Of a stretch of DNA of 64,000 nt, positions 25,449-35,484 are shown piece by piece. Positions within the stretch are counted from its first letter, which is position 1, and every line of letters starts with the position of its first letter. The position numbers were made by a program, and so were the translations under genes. Below the pieces are notes generated by a model. It saw only the letters and a program-made list of their open reading frames with translations. It did not search any database and was not told the origin of the DNA. Source of the DNA: Litorimonas sp046250185. Lineage in GTDB: Bacteria > Pseudomonadota > Alphaproteobacteria > Caulobacterales > Maricaulaceae. The DNA lies in NCBI RefSeq assembly GCF_046250185.1, contig NZ_CP176469.1. One strand, 5' to 3'.

Positions 25449-28400
25449 CTATTCTTCCCACCAATAGGGCAGGCGCTTTGTGTCGCCCGTCACGATTTCG
25501 TTCATTGTGTCAGCCTCATAAAGCCGCCCGCCGATCATCACGTGTTCTACACTATCGGTATTGCGAATGTCCTCTGTCGGGTCTTTGTCAAGGATGACGA
25601 GGTCGGCGAGCTTCCCAGCTTCGAGCGAGCCAATATCGTCAAAGAACCCCAAATGTTGCGCGGGTAAAACCGTTGCAGTGGAAAGCGCTTGCAGCGGGCT
25701 CATACCGCCGCGGGCAAAACTCCACATCTCCCAATGCGCGGCGAGGCCTTCGCGTTGTCCGTGCGCACCAATCGCGACCATCACGCCCGCATCAGCGAGT
25801 TGTTTAGATGTCGCGCCTGACTGCCCGTCTGCATAGTCTTTGATGGGTGCCATTTGACGACGTTTCGCCCGCGCCCGCAGCGCGGCTGGCGGCACGTGCT
25901 TTGACAGGACGGGATGCTGCGACACATCACTTTCCTGGTAGTAATAATCTTCCCCGCGTATCCCGCCATATGTGACGGCCAGCGTTGGGACATAGGCGAC
26001 ATTTGTCTGCGCAAACATTTGCACGACATCGTCATAAATATATTCCTGCGGCAGATTATGCTCCAGCGACGTGTTACCGTCCTGCACCAGCGCCATATCC
26101 ATGTGGAAAAGCGACCCTCCCTCGGCAACGACGATCATGTCTTCTTTGCGAGCCGCCTCGACAACTTGCTGACGTTGATCACGGCGCGGTTGGTTATAGT
26201 TTTTGACGCCATGTGCACCTTGCTCTTTTAAGCGCGTGACATGTTCTTGGGCGTCGTCAAAAGACTGTATATTGGCAAAGAACCCTGGCGCTTTCGCCCC
26301 GTAAATGACTTCACCCGTCGAGAATAGACGCGGGGCGAGTAGCTTCCCCGTGCGCTGTAATTCCTGCGCAGGGAAAAACGAATCCGCGCGGGTGGACGGG
26401 TCAAAGACCGTCGTAACACCCAAGGCCAATGTAGCAACGGTTTTCCAGTTCTGTTGCGGGACTAAGTCCCCCACGCCTTGCGGGCCGTGGGCATGTGCAT
26501 CGACAAACCCCGGCACAATCGTCTTCCCGTCAAGGTCAACAACTTCTGCGCCACGCGGGATAGAGACGTTTGCACCCATCGCTTTGATGCGGTCGCCTTC
26601 GATCAAGATTGTCCCTTTTTCGATGATGCCGCCTTTGGCATTAGACATGGAAATGATCTTCGCATTGGTCAGTGCGACCATGCCGTCGGGCATATCTTTC
26701 TTGATGGTCCGCGATAAAGACGCGACAGATGCCGGGCTCTCAGGCTGCTCTTTCGCAGACGGATCAGCCTTGAATACGTTAGGGCCAAGCGACCAATAAA
26801 TATCGCCGTCCTGCGTCCAACTCGGATAGGTTGCCCCGTTCAAACTAAGCTTTGTCACAGGGAGGGCGTCCGCCTTCATGCCTGCCGTAACATTTTGCGG
26901 GCCAGAGAGCAGCGGCATGGAATAAAGATTATAATTCTCACGAAACGCGACATGCTTGCCGTCCATCGACACGTGATAGCTCTGCGCCATTTTCGAACTC
27001 GCATGGGTACGCGCATCATGGCCAAGCAAATTGACACTGACTAGGGCGTTCATATCGTCCTCATTTTTGGTCATAAATAGGCGCAGATCATCGCTGCCAA
27101 AATGTGGCATAGAGCCAGATTTCGACACTCGCACAGGCTCGCCGCCGTCAACGGCTTGAATATAAACACCCGTATCAGCTGACCATTCCGGCGCTGTCAG
27201 GAAACCACCACTGCGTTTCTCATAGGTCAGGAATTCGCCGCTGGGGGAGAGCGCGGGATTGGCGTAATGCCCAGGTGTCTCTGTCAGCGTTGTAATTTTA
27301 TTCGACTTTAGATCCATCGTGTGAATCGCGCCGAGGTCGCTGTCATTCCACGTCACAAAGGTCAGGCTCTTGCCGTCGCGAGAGAAGCGCGGGTGCATCT
27401 CTTTCATGTCCGCAGGCAATTTTGTCAGGCGTTTCGCCCGCCCGCCTGATGTCGCTTTGGTGTAAAGCTTGCCGAGGCTTTCATAGATGACGCGGCTGCC
27501 GTCAGGAGAGACCTGGACAAAGCGCGGCATAGTTGTCTTGAACGTGTCTGGCGCAACCGCGACTTTGGGGCGCGGCGCGGTGCGCATTTCGCGCGTATCT
27601 TTGACACGGAAGTCGATGTGGTCGACCTCTTTGGTGGCGACATCTAATTTATGAATTTGTCCGCTGGCCCAGAAATAAAGATGCTTAGAATCGGGGCTCC
27701 AATCCATATTGGGATAGACGCCGTGGACGGCCCAAGTTTCCTGCATATCGCGGTCAAGATGGTCAAAGACTTCTCGCTCTTCGCCGCTTTCAAGGTCTTT
27801 GATGAACAGGCGCGTTTCTGCATCAACACGTTTGACAAACGCCAAATGTTTTCCGTCTGGCGAAGGTGTCGGACGCACCGCGCCGCCAAAGCCGCCTGCG
27901 ACCGTTGAAATGTCGCCCGTGTCCATATCATATTTCTTGATCTGAAATAATTCGCCATGGGAGTCTTGGGCATACTCAAAGATAGGGCCAGGGGTCGTGT
28001 TCTGGCTGTAATAAATTGCGCTCCCGTCAGGTGTGAACATGGGTTCACCCAATTCTTTTTGATGCGCCTCAGATGGCTTCTTCACAAGCTGCACGCCTGA
28101 CCCGCCTTGCGTGCTATAGAGCCAGATTTCGCCGACGCCGAGTGAACGGCTTGTTGTGAAATGTTTGCGGCCAGCGATAAAGTCTCCGCTCGGATGCCAC
28201 GTCGGATTGTTAAGCAGGCGGAAGGTCTCCTTCGTCACTTGCTCCATGTCGGACCCGTCAACGTCCATCGTCCAGATATTATCGCCGCCCGCGCGATCAG
28301 AAATAAAGGCGAGGCGCGACCCGTCAGGCGAGAAGCGCGGCTGCATTTCCCATGCCATGCCAGAGGCGATATTCGTCGCCGTACCGCCCGTCACAGGCAG

Positions 28401-28643
28401 AGTGTAAATATCGCCGAGCAAATCAAAAGCGAGCGTCTTGCCATCGGGCGACACGTCTAGGCTCATCCATGTGCCTTCGGTGACGTCAATATCAATCATT
28501 GTCTTTGGCCCAGGCGGGTTCATCACGTCCCATTTTTCGGCCTCGTCCTTATCCTTATCTTTATCGCCGTGGTTATCAGCGTAAGCGAAAGAGGCGAGGG
28601 AGATAGCGGCGATGGTCGCGAGAAGCGTTGATTTTAAAGTCAT
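25449..28643 (-). CDS. Secreted TolB-like propeller/amidohydrolase protein
   Basis: The protein has 1064 residues with a signal peptide (cleavage after FAYA). Residues ~60-590 are a beta-propeller of TolB/DPP-type repeats (FSPDGSRLAFISD, DWSPDSKHLYFW, PSPDGKHLAFVK). Residues ~650-1060 are a metal-dependent amidohydrolase with the first metal pair in VDAHAHGPQG, a later HxxG-type segment (GAHGQREGLAAHWE) and an LGVTTVFDP motif. Such fusions are common in marine proteobacteria. The substrate, perhaps a peptide or cyclic amide, is unknown. It is followed by a terminator, and an M28 peptidase gene lies upstream on the same strand. Confidence 0.88.
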   Translation of the reverse strand: MTLKSTLLATIAAISLASFAYADNHGDKDKDKDEAEKWDVMNPPGPKTMIDIDVTEGTWMSLDVSPDGKTLAFDLLGDIYTLPVTGGTATNIASGMAWEMQPRFSPDGSRLAFISDRAGGDNIWTMDVDGSDMEQVTKETFRLLNNPTWHPSGDFIAGRKHFTTSRSLGVGEIWLYSTQGGSGVQLVKKPSEAHQKELGEPMFTPDGSAIYYSQNTTPGPIFEYAQDSHGELFQIKKYDMDTGDISTVAGGFGGAVRPTPSPDGKHLAFVKRVDAETRLFIKDLESGEEREVFDHLDRDMQETWAVHGVYPNMDWSPDSKHLYFWASGQIHKLDVATKEVDHIDFRVKDTREMRTAPRPKVAVAPDTFKTTMPRFVQVSPDGSRVIYESLGKLYTKATSGGRAKRLTKLPADMKEMHPRFSRDGKSLTFVTWNDSDLGAIHTMDLKSNKITTLTETPGHYANPALSPSGEFLTYEKRSGGFLTAPEWSADTGVYIQAVDGGEPVRVSKSGSMPHFGSDDLRLFMTKNEDDMNALVSVNLLGHDARTHASSKMAQSYHVSMDGKHVAFRENYNLYSMPLLSGPQNVTAGMKADALPVTKLSLNGATYPSWTQDGDIYWSLGPNVFKADPSAKEQPESPASVASLSRTIKKDMPDGMVALTNAKIISMSNAKGGIIEKGTILIEGDRIKAMGANVSIPRGAEVVDLDGKTIVPGFVDAHAHGPQGVGDLVPQQNWKTVATLALGVTTVFDPSTRADSFFPAQELQRTGKLLAPRLFSTGEVIYGAKAPGFFANIQSFDDAQEHVTRLKEQGAHGVKNYNQPRRDQRQQVVEAARKEDMIVVAEGGSLFHMDMALVQDGNTSLEHNLPQEYIYDDVVQMFAQTNVAYVPTLAVTYGGIRGEDYYYQESDVSQHPVLSKHVPPAALRARAKRRQMAPIKDYADGQSGATSKQLADAGVMVAIGAHGQREGLAAHWEMWSFARGGMSPLQALSTATVLPAQHLGFFDDIGSLEAGKLADLVILDKDPTEDIRNTDSVEHVMIGGRLYEADTMNEIVTGDTKRLPYWWEE

Positions 28644-28732
28644 GATAAGCCTTCATGTAAAGTTCACCGCATTGAACCCCATCACGATAGGAAAATCATG
28701 CCTTTTCGCCTGTAGGGTGAAGAAAACCTTGC

Positions 28733-30124
28733 TTAAAACCGACCTGCGGCGCCTGGGAAGACAACGGGTGTTTCGCTACCGTCCTTGGCAACCGCGCTGA
28801 CGCCAAAGAAGTAATTGTCGATGACGAGGTTCGTAAACTCCCATTCATTGACTTTCCCGACAAAGCGAGAGTGAGTCCATTCGGGTTCTGTGGTCAGTCG
28901 CCAATGGACGCGGTAGCCTGCAAGGTTGCCGGAATTGCCGGGCGTTTCCCAACTTAGCTTGGCAGAGGGTTGCACTGCGCCTGTCGCTTCAACATTCGCT
29001 GGAAAGGGCGGTGCGCCCGCCATGCCCGCCATCGTGACGGCGTTCAGCGCCGTAAGCTTGGCCGCATAGTTCGCATCCACACCGTCCATCGTATCGCCAT
29101 AAGTCACGCCGTCTTCGGTGCGAAGGTCTTGATGCTGCCGATCATAATGTTCGTGAACTTCCATGATGCGGACGCCAGGAATACCGACCTGATTGAAAGG
29201 GCGGTGATGTCCGCCGCGCCCGAAACGGTCGAGGCGGTAGACCATCATGACGTTCAGGTTTGTCATATATTGATCGGCTTGCGCCTTGACGTAGCGGGCG
29301 AGATTGCGCGACGGGCTATCGACTTCGCCGCCCGTAAAGCGCCGCGTGCGAGCTTCGGCTTCGGTCTCATTCGCGCGCGTGCCTTCAGAGAAAACGCGGG
29401 CGGTAGAATTGTCCGTCACCCCGTCAATGCCAGAGATGTTGGAGATCATATCATTGTTCAGAACGCCTTTAATCTCCCACCCATTATCCAGCGCATATTT
29501 CGCGACGATCTCGCCGCCGAATAGGCCTTGCTCCTCGCCTGATAATCCAGCGTAAATGATCGAGCCTGGGAATTCATATTTGGACAGCACCCGCGCCGCC
29601 TCTATCGCGCCCGCCATACCAGAGGCATTGTCATTCGCGCCGGGGCTGTCGGATGTGCCGTTGAGCGGGTCTGTCACGCGGCTATCAATATCGCCGCTCA
29701 TCATGACGTAGCGATTGGGGTCAAGCGTGCCGCGTTGGATCGCGAGAACGCTGACTACTTCTGTTGGCTCTGGAATACGGCGCTCGCCAGATACCGTGTC
29801 AGAGACATATATCACCTCGAGGCAGCCGCCGCATTCAGCAGAAATTTTCTCAAACTCCGCGAATATCCAGCGCCGCGCCGCGCCGATCCCGCGAGTCTCT
29901 GAGTCTGTCTCGGATAGTGTATGACGCGTGCCGAAATCGACAAGGGTTTGGATGTCTGCGCGAATACGATCAGGTGAGGGCGCAATAGCGATGTCGTAAA
30001 TCTTTGGCACTTCGGAGGGTGGCCCAAATGCTTTCGTCTGCGCATCCGCGGAACAGGCCGCGAGAGAAACTCCCAAAGCGGCAAAGGTCACATGTTGAAA
30101 AGTCAAAGATTTAAAAGAGATCAT
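28733..30124 (-). CDS. M28-family zinc metallopeptidase lipoprotein with FnIII-like tail
   Basis: The protein has 463 residues. Lipobox SLAAC anchors it at C24. The M28 aminopeptidase core has PGANDNASG (bridging D165), SGEEQGLFGG (catalytic/ligand Glu pair) and a late HEHYD histidine. The first zinc ligand, normally the His of GHxDS, is an Asp here (SGDIDSRV, D145). A fibronectin type III-like domain ends the protein (~375-463). It probably trims peptides in the periplasm or on the surface, together with the amidohydrolase gene 89 bases downstream. Confidence 0.88.
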   Translation of the reverse strand: MISFKSLTFQHVTFAALGVSLAACSADAQTKAFGPPSEVPKIYDIAIAPSPDRIRADIQTLVDFGTRHTLSETDSETRGIGAARRWIFAEFEKISAECGGCLEVIYVSDTVSGERRIPEPTEVVSVLAIQRGTLDPNRYVMMSGDIDSRVTDPLNGTSDSPGANDNASGMAGAIEAARVLSKYEFPGSIIYAGLSGEEQGLFGGEIVAKYALDNGWEIKGVLNNDMISNISGIDGVTDNSTARVFSEGTRANETEAEARTRRFTGGEVDSPSRNLARYVKAQADQYMTNLNVMMVYRLDRFGRGGHHRPFNQVGIPGVRIMEVHEHYDRQHQDLRTEDGVTYGDTMDGVDANYAAKLTALNAVTMAGMAGAPPFPANVEATGAVQPSAKLSWETPGNSGNLAGYRVHWRLTTEPEWTHSRFVGKVNEWEFTNLVIDNYFFGVSAVAKDGSETPVVFPGAAGRF

Positions 30125-30241
30125 GGTGTATCCAATTTGTCGTGCGGGGGCGCACAGATTTATTTAATTAACTCTAGGAGGCAAGTGAGAGGGGAGCAAG
30201 GCGCGTTACGCGCGGCATGAGGGCTCATCTAACCATGATCG

Positions 30242-32185
30242 CTACCAGCCACCGCCGCCGCCGCCACCGCCTCCGCCGCCCGACGATCCACCGCCGCCCG
30301 ACGAACCAGACGAGAAGCCGCCAGAGCTGCCAGAGGACACGCTAACGGGGGCCGCTGCCGCCACGCCCGCTGTCATCGCGGTGGCCATGGCTTTGGTCAT
30401 GTTAAAGGGCGAGCCGCCTTTGCTGATATAGTTGCCGTGGGCATAGCTCGGCTCATAGGTTCTGGCTTCAACGGGCATGGTGTCTTCAAATTGCTTGGTC
30501 CAAGGCTTCTCCACACCCAGCGCGACCGCATAGGGCAAGAAGCGCTCATAGAGTTCCACAGTCATCGCAGGCGGTCTTTGGCCAGAAGGGTCAGCCGTAT
30601 TGATGCGGTCTTTTTCGGCGAGACTTAGATATAATTTAAAGCCTTCAATCTCGGATTTGATCTTTGCACCTTTCTTGGTCGGGGCGCGTAGGAGGATAAA
30701 AAACACGACATTCATGGCGGCAATTCCAAGCAGGATAAGCGCAAACAACCCGCCCGATCGCGACACGGGCATGTTCATCACAAAAAAGACTAAAACAACG
30801 CTGGCCGCCATGCCGAGCAGGCCCCAGCCCGCATTAGAGCGGTGATAATCACGGCCGTATTTCTTCATCAAATAAAGCGTGAATTTGTTGACGTTAGAAT
30901 AAAAGCTTGAGTTGGGTTTCCCGTTCAAAATAATTTGGGCGTCCCTATCCCCAAACAATCGATCCAATAAATAGCGTTCATCCGTCAAGAGGTTCGCACT
31001 CTTGCGATTGTCCAACATAGAACTGATGATGGTGGTCTTCTTGCTTTTGGCCTCGATGTCTAGAACGTCTTTGGTAGATAGGCTCATCAGAGTTGCGGTG
31101 AGAGCTTTATTGCGATCTACGCCGCGCTTATTGACTGTATGCACGCCCGCGGCTGAATAATTCTTGGGCGGCTCGTAGCGAGGAAAAACGGGCGGAGCGA
31201 CAGGGTCGCGCCCCACGCGCATCCACATCATCATATAATATGCCAGCAGCCCCAAACCTCCGAGCCCCAAAACTGTCGGCCCGCCTTTACGGATCCAGGC
31301 TAGCTCATTCCGCCGCGCCTGGCTCATCGGGGCAATCACGCCGGGTGCAACAGAGGCAGACACGGTGATGCCTTGCTTTGGCGCAAGGGCGGCTGTCGTG
31401 CGGAAAGTCGCGCGATTGCCAACTTGATTGACCGTGTAGTTTTGATCTTTTGACCCTCTGCGACCCGTAAAGGCATTTGTATCAATGATGTCAGCGCCGA
31501 GTGGAAAGGTGACCGTAACAGTCGCTTTATCAATGATGAAATTCCAATAGGTTCCCGTCGCATTCCAATATAATTCGTCGCGATCACCGAGTTCGCTACC
31601 GTCATCCCTGTGCCGACGGATTTGCTCAGGTAGGGCGTATTTAATGGTGTAAGTGTGCAGGCCGTCCCTCAGAAATATATTCCCGCTTCCCAGCCGCGCC
31701 ACAACAGCGTTGCCGTTTCGGCTAATGTTGTAATTCACGTCTTCGCCGTCTTTTTCAAACGTGATAAAGTCATAATCATTGTCGAGCGTCACGCCCATAA
31801 AATCGTATTTGGCCGGGAGTTCGCGGAATATCCCGCGCTTAATTTGTTGCCCAGCAGAGCGAACAGTAATTGATTCCGTGACGACAATGCCGCCACTTTC
31901 CTGCACATCGACAGTCACATCGAAATTTGTAATCCGTTCATCACTCCCCCCTTGCTGTTGCGCAGCACTTGGCAAGAAAGACGGGTCGACCTGCCGTTGC
32001 AAGCGTCTATTCTCGGCCAGTAATCGGTCAAGCTCCGCATTGAGTTCTGCCGTATTGTCTGGATCGCTCCGCATCTCCAATAGTGACTGTTCCAAGACGT
32101 CAAACGGCGAGTCTGTGGTGTCTTGCGCGTTGGCGCTGAAGGCAAAAAAGATACAGAAAAGGAGGGAGAGAAAAACGCGGATCAT
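30242..32185 (-). CDS. DUF2207 membrane protein with poly-glycine tail
   Basis: The protein has 647 residues: signal peptide (FSANAQ), a periplasmic DUF2207 domain (~80-290; TESITVRSAGQQIKRGIFRE), a helix at ~315, a soluble segment and a two-helix hairpin (~455-500). The C-terminus is almost all Gly/Ser and ends in Trp, which is typical of this family. The role is unknown, but it recurs with LemA proteins. Its ATG overlaps the lemA-like stop (ATGA), so the pair is translationally coupled. Confidence 0.88.
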   Translation of the reverse strand: MIRVFLSLLFCIFFAFSANAQDTTDSPFDVLEQSLLEMRSDPDNTAELNAELDRLLAENRRLQRQVDPSFLPSAAQQQGGSDERITNFDVTVDVQESGGIVVTESITVRSAGQQIKRGIFRELPAKYDFMGVTLDNDYDFITFEKDGEDVNYNISRNGNAVVARLGSGNIFLRDGLHTYTIKYALPEQIRRHRDDGSELGDRDELYWNATGTYWNFIIDKATVTVTFPLGADIIDTNAFTGRRGSKDQNYTVNQVGNRATFRTTAALAPKQGITVSASVAPGVIAPMSQARRNELAWIRKGGPTVLGLGGLGLLAYYMMMWMRVGRDPVAPPVFPRYEPPKNYSAAGVHTVNKRGVDRNKALTATLMSLSTKDVLDIEAKSKKTTIISSMLDNRKSANLLTDERYLLDRLFGDRDAQIILNGKPNSSFYSNVNKFTLYLMKKYGRDYHRSNAGWGLLGMAASVVLVFFVMNMPVSRSGGLFALILLGIAAMNVVFFILLRAPTKKGAKIKSEIEGFKLYLSLAEKDRINTADPSGQRPPAMTVELYERFLPYAVALGVEKPWTKQFEDTMPVEARTYEPSYAHGNYISKGGSPFNMTKAMATAMTAGVAAAAPVSVSSGSSGGFSSGSSGGGGSSGGGGGGGGGGGW

Positions 32186-32742
32186 GTATCAAACTCCACA
32201 TTGGGTATGGCGGCATCGACGGGGTCGATCTCGAAATAATCTCGCTTTTTAAATCCGAACGGCCCTGCGATAAAATTGCTCGGCACGGTCTCAATCGTTG
32301 TATTTAATTCCCGCACAGCCCCATTATAAAACCGTCGCGCCATCTCGATCTTATCTTCCGTCTCTGAGAGTTCATTCTGGAGATCGAGAAAGTTTTGGCT
32401 GGCTTTCAGTTCTGGGTAATCCTCCGCTATCGCCAGTAAGCGCCCGACAGGTTGCGATAACGCACTTTCTGCCGCCCCCCGCGCTTGCGGATTTTCGCCC
32501 GCTGCGAGGGCCAGATTGCGCTTCTCGGTCACGTCGATGAAGAGTTGCTTCTCGTGCTTGGCGTAGGCTTTGACCGTTTGCACAAGATTGGGGATTAGGT
32601 CTGCGCGCCGCTTGAGTTGCACATCAATATCTGACCAGCCATTCTCTGCCATCTGCCGCTTGGACACCAAGCCATTATAAAGAAAAGCAATCGCGCCCGC
32701 GAGCGCTGCCAGTATAATGAAAATTATGACCATGCTCGACAT
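32182..32742 (-). CDS. lemA: LemA family protein
   Basis: The product has 186 residues: one N-terminal membrane helix (~4-24), then a helical-bundle domain. The LemA signature VSKRQMAENGWSDIDVQLKRRADLIPNLV region is shown in part by NGWSDIDVQLKRR and IPNLVQTVKAYA. FNGAVRELN- and ETVPSNFIA-type endings are present. The function is not settled; the family often sits next to DUF2207 or TPM-domain membrane proteins, as here. Confidence 0.93.
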   Translation of the reverse strand: MSSMVIIFIILAALAGAIAFLYNGLVSKRQMAENGWSDIDVQLKRRADLIPNLVQTVKAYAKHEKQLFIDVTEKRNLALAAGENPQARGAAESALSQPVGRLLAIAEDYPELKASQNFLDLQNELSETEDKIEMARRFYNGAVRELNTTIETVPSNFIAGPFGFKKRDYFEIDPVDAAIPNVEFDT

Positions 32743-32897
32743 AAGTTCTCCCCTTTAGATCCCTTTTACGCGAGTAAGCTTGAAACATAAAGCGTAAAGC
32801 CTGATGCGTCTTTCGCTCAAAAATTTCTACGCTTAATGCCTTTCCCCTTTATGCCCCGTCGCTCACAGGTTAGGACACCTCTAAATCGGGAGATAAT

Positions 32898-33704
32898 ATG
32901 AGACTGCCAGACGAAAAAACGATATTGATTACAGGCGCATCTGCGGGGCTGGGGGCAGCTTTGGCGCGTGAATATGCGAGCCGCGGTTGGAACCTAATCT
33001 TGGTCGCGCGTCGGCTGGAGCGTCTGCAAGTGCTGGCCACAGAATTGTCAGATACATACGATATTCAGGCCCATAGTTTTGAGGCGGACTTGTTCAAACG
33101 CGACGCCGTTGACATGCTGCTAGGCGAAATCAAAGCGAAAGGCTTGCAGGTCGATGGCCTGATCAATAATGCAGGTTATGGCCACCCCGGTAGCTATCTG
33201 GATAGTCCGTGGGAGGAACATGCGGATTTCATTCACTTAATGGCGACCGTCCCGAGTGAGTTGGCCCGAAAGCTCGCGCCTGACATGGTCGCGCGGGGCT
33301 TTGGCCGGATCATGAATGTCGCGAGTTTGGCGGGGCATATGCCAGGGTCGCGTGGACACACATTATATGCGGCGGTCAAAAGCTACTTGGTCAAATTTAG
33401 CCAGAGTTTGAACATGGAATTGGACGGCACGGGCGTGCATGTCTCCGCGCTTTGCCCTGGCTTTGTCCTGACAGAATTTCACGATGTGAACGGCACGCGG
33501 GACGCAATGAACAAACTGCCAGATTATATGCTGATGGATGCGGATGAATGTGCGGAACTGGCAGTGGAAGCGTTGGAGCGGAACAAAGCCGTCTTTATCT
33601 CTGGCCGGGTGAACCGTTTTATCGCGCTGCTCGGTCGGTTATTGCCGCAGGAAATGTCGCAGAAATTGATGGCGAAAAATTCAGAGAAGTTTAGAAAGAC
33701 CTAG
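32898..33704 (+). CDS. Short-chain dehydrogenase/reductase
   Basis: This 268-residue SDR of the DltE/YqjQ-like group has the cofactor motif TGASAGLGAALA, the NNAGYG motif and the catalytic Ser of NVASLAG. The catalytic Tyr/Lys pair is in YAAVKSYLVKFSQ. The arginine pair after the first strand (ARRLERL) suggests NADPH. The substrate is unknown. CGGGAGAT precedes the start. pyrF begins 3 bases after the stop, which suggests co-transcription. Confidence 0.9.
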   Translation: MRLPDEKTILITGASAGLGAALAREYASRGWNLILVARRLERLQVLATELSDTYDIQAHSFEADLFKRDAVDMLLGEIKAKGLQVDGLINNAGYGHPGSYLDSPWEEHADFIHLMATVPSELARKLAPDMVARGFGRIMNVASLAGHMPGSRGHTLYAAVKSYLVKFSQSLNMELDGTGVHVSALCPGFVLTEFHDVNGTRDAMNKLPDYMLMDADECAELAVEALERNKAVFISGRVNRFIALLGRLLPQEMSQKLMAKNSEKFRKT

Positions 33705-33707
33705 ATT

Positions 33708-34439
33708 ATGTCCCATCCGATCTCTCCTTCTGCACCAAGGCCTTCCAAACCCAGCGACCCGCGCCTGTTCGTGGCGCTTGATCTATCAAGTCTCGATGAT
33801 GCGCGGGCCATGGTGGCAACTTTGGGCGATGCGGTGCAGAGCTATAAGATCGGGCTGCAGCTTCTCCCGATTGGCGGCGCAGAATTTGGGCAGGAATTAA
33901 AAGCGCAGGGAAAGAACGTCTTTTTGGACTATAAACTCCACGACATTGACGCGACCGTCGAGAAAGCTACGCGCTCCATTTCCACACTCGGCGCAGACCT
34001 GCTGACCGTTCATGCGCGTCCCGATGTAATGGTGGCCGCCAATCGCGGGCGAGAGGGGAGTAGCTTGAAAGTGTTAGGTGTGACCGTGCTGACCTCACTG
34101 GACCAAAAAGCGCTGAATGATATTGGCTATAATGATAATGCCGAGAGCCTTGTGATGCGCCGTGTGGAACAGGCGCTAAAAGCAGGCATTGACGGGGTTG
34201 TCGCCAGCCCGCTGGAGGCCGCCGCAATCCGAGCGGCCGTGCCAGATAGCTTCTTGGTCGTGACCCCTGGCGTGCGCCCCAAAGGATCGGCCAAGGGCGA
34301 TCAAAAACGCATTGCCACGCCCGCTGCAGCGCTAGCCTCTGGCGCGACCCATTTAGTGGTCGGTCGCCCAATCACGCAAGCCGATGATCCCCGCAAAGCG
34401 GCTCAAATGATCTGCGCTGAAATGCTGGGCCAGACCTAA
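33708..34439 (+). CDS. pyrF: Orotidine 5'-phosphate decarboxylase
   Basis: The product has 243 residues and performs the last step of UMP synthesis. It is a TIM barrel with the catalytic tetrad region FLDYKLHDID (K, D and D), LTVHARP and the phosphate-binding VTPGVRPKG with VVGRPIT. Length is normal for the alpha-type enzyme. Confidence 0.95.
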   Translation: MSHPISPSAPRPSKPSDPRLFVALDLSSLDDARAMVATLGDAVQSYKIGLQLLPIGGAEFGQELKAQGKNVFLDYKLHDIDATVEKATRSISTLGADLLTVHARPDVMVAANRGREGSSLKVLGVTVLTSLDQKALNDIGYNDNAESLVMRRVEQALKAGIDGVVASPLEAAAIRAAVPDSFLVVTPGVRPKGSAKGDQKRIATPAAALASGATHLVVGRPITQADDPRKAAQMICAEMLGQT

Positions 34440-34448
34440 TCAAGACAT

Positions 34449-34478
34449 AAAAAACCCGCCTTCCAGAGGAAGACGGGC
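34449..34478 (-). terminator. Terminator between convergent pyrF and secreted-protein genes
   Basis: A near-perfect 10-bp stem (CCCGTCTTCC / GGAAGGCGGG, 3-base loop, minus strand) runs into six T. It serves the minus-strand gene and possibly pyrF as well. Confidence 0.75.
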
Positions 34479-34503
34479 TTTGAATTAAATCTCGTCGTAG
34501 ATG

Positions 34504-35292
34504 TTATCTACCGCAGTGACCGTGGCCGTGACGATAATCCAGACCTTGCGCCCAGCTTGTCCCGCCATAGCGAGAATAATGCGTGGTAACATTGCACGTT
34601 GAATATGTCGGCACTGCCACAGGGACAGGGTAGCGGACATAGATGATTGGACGCACGACGCGGACGTAATTGGTCTGCGGCACAGGTTTGACGACATTGT
34701 AACATCCAATGACGCGACCGCCATTCGGGTTGTAGACATTTGTCGGACAATTTGTGGCTTGCAAAGACTCGTTCATGCCGAGGCCGCTAAGCTGACCAGA
34801 GAATGGATATAATTCGACATCGCCGCCAGTATAAGTGTTTGATATTGAGCCCGTGCCGTAAGTCGCATCAGCCTGTGACTGGCTCATCACGCCGCCATAT
34901 GACGATGTAGAGCTATAAGATGTGGAGCCATAAGCGGGTTGGCTGGCGAATGTGCCAGGCAACGTGACGCCTGAATAGCTCGTGCTACTGCCGCTAGAGG
35001 CCATTCCGCTATAATCATAGGTTCCGCCGAGCTGCTCGGCTGTCATCGCGCCGCTATAGCTGCTGCCATATGATGATCCGTAGGAAGAAGATCCGTATGA
35101 TCCGCCAGACATTGAGTGGCTTGAGCCCGAGTGGCTAGACCCAGAATGACCTGACCAAGATGATAGCGCAGGCAGGCTAGAGCTATGCGAAGAAGAACAA
35201 TATGTTGAACTGCCACAATTCGCCGAGGCGGTTGAAGCAAAAGCTGTTGTCGCGAGCATAATTGCTGCGCCTTTAAGAATACGGGACGACAT
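34504..35292 (-). CDS. Secreted Ser/Gly/Tyr-rich low-complexity protein
   Basis: The product has 262 residues when started at the ATG with AGGTGG upstream, which gives a clean signal peptide (MSSRILKGAAIMLAT, cleaved at ASA). An earlier ATG at 35379 only adds an unlikely N-terminus. Residues ~30-150 are SSYGSS/SGSSHS repeats. The motif VTLPGTFAS occurs once and is shared with the neighbouring protein at 35485-36717. YTGGDVELY resembles a motif in the protein at 38749-39570. The C-terminal ~80 residues have four cysteines and a Val/Pro stretch (IIYVRYPVPVAVP). A surface or extracellular structural role is inferred. Confidence 0.7.
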   Translation of the reverse strand: MSSRILKGAAIMLATTAFASTASANCGSSTYCSSSHSSSLPALSSWSGHSGSSHSGSSHSMSGGSYGSSSYGSSYGSSYSGAMTAEQLGGTYDYSGMASSGSSTSYSGVTLPGTFASQPAYGSTSYSSTSSYGGVMSQSQADATYGTGSISNTYTGGDVELYPFSGQLSGLGMNESLQATNCPTNVYNPNGGRVIGCYNVVKPVPQTNYVRVVRPIIYVRYPVPVAVPTYSTCNVTTHYSRYGGTSWAQGLDYRHGHGHCGR

Positions 35293-35426
35293 AACCCACC
35301 TTTCAATTTTGAGACGCATATTTGCGTTTGTTCTAATCAAGAGCAAAAGGCGTGCCAAAACAAAGGGATTCACCTTCAAGGCGAATCTTTTCGCGGGGAT
35401 TGCCCATAAAAATGAGGGTAACTCAT

Positions 35427-35457
35427 AAAAAAACCGCCCTCCTTGTCAGGAGAGCGG
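35427..35457 (-). terminator. Rho-independent terminator
   Basis: On the minus strand a 10-bp stem with one internal mismatch (CCGCTCTCCT / AGGAGGGCGG) is followed by seven T, ~30 bases after the stop of the Pro-rich secreted protein gene. Confidence 0.78.
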
Positions 35458-35484
35458 CTGAATACTTTACATATATTGGCGGAG

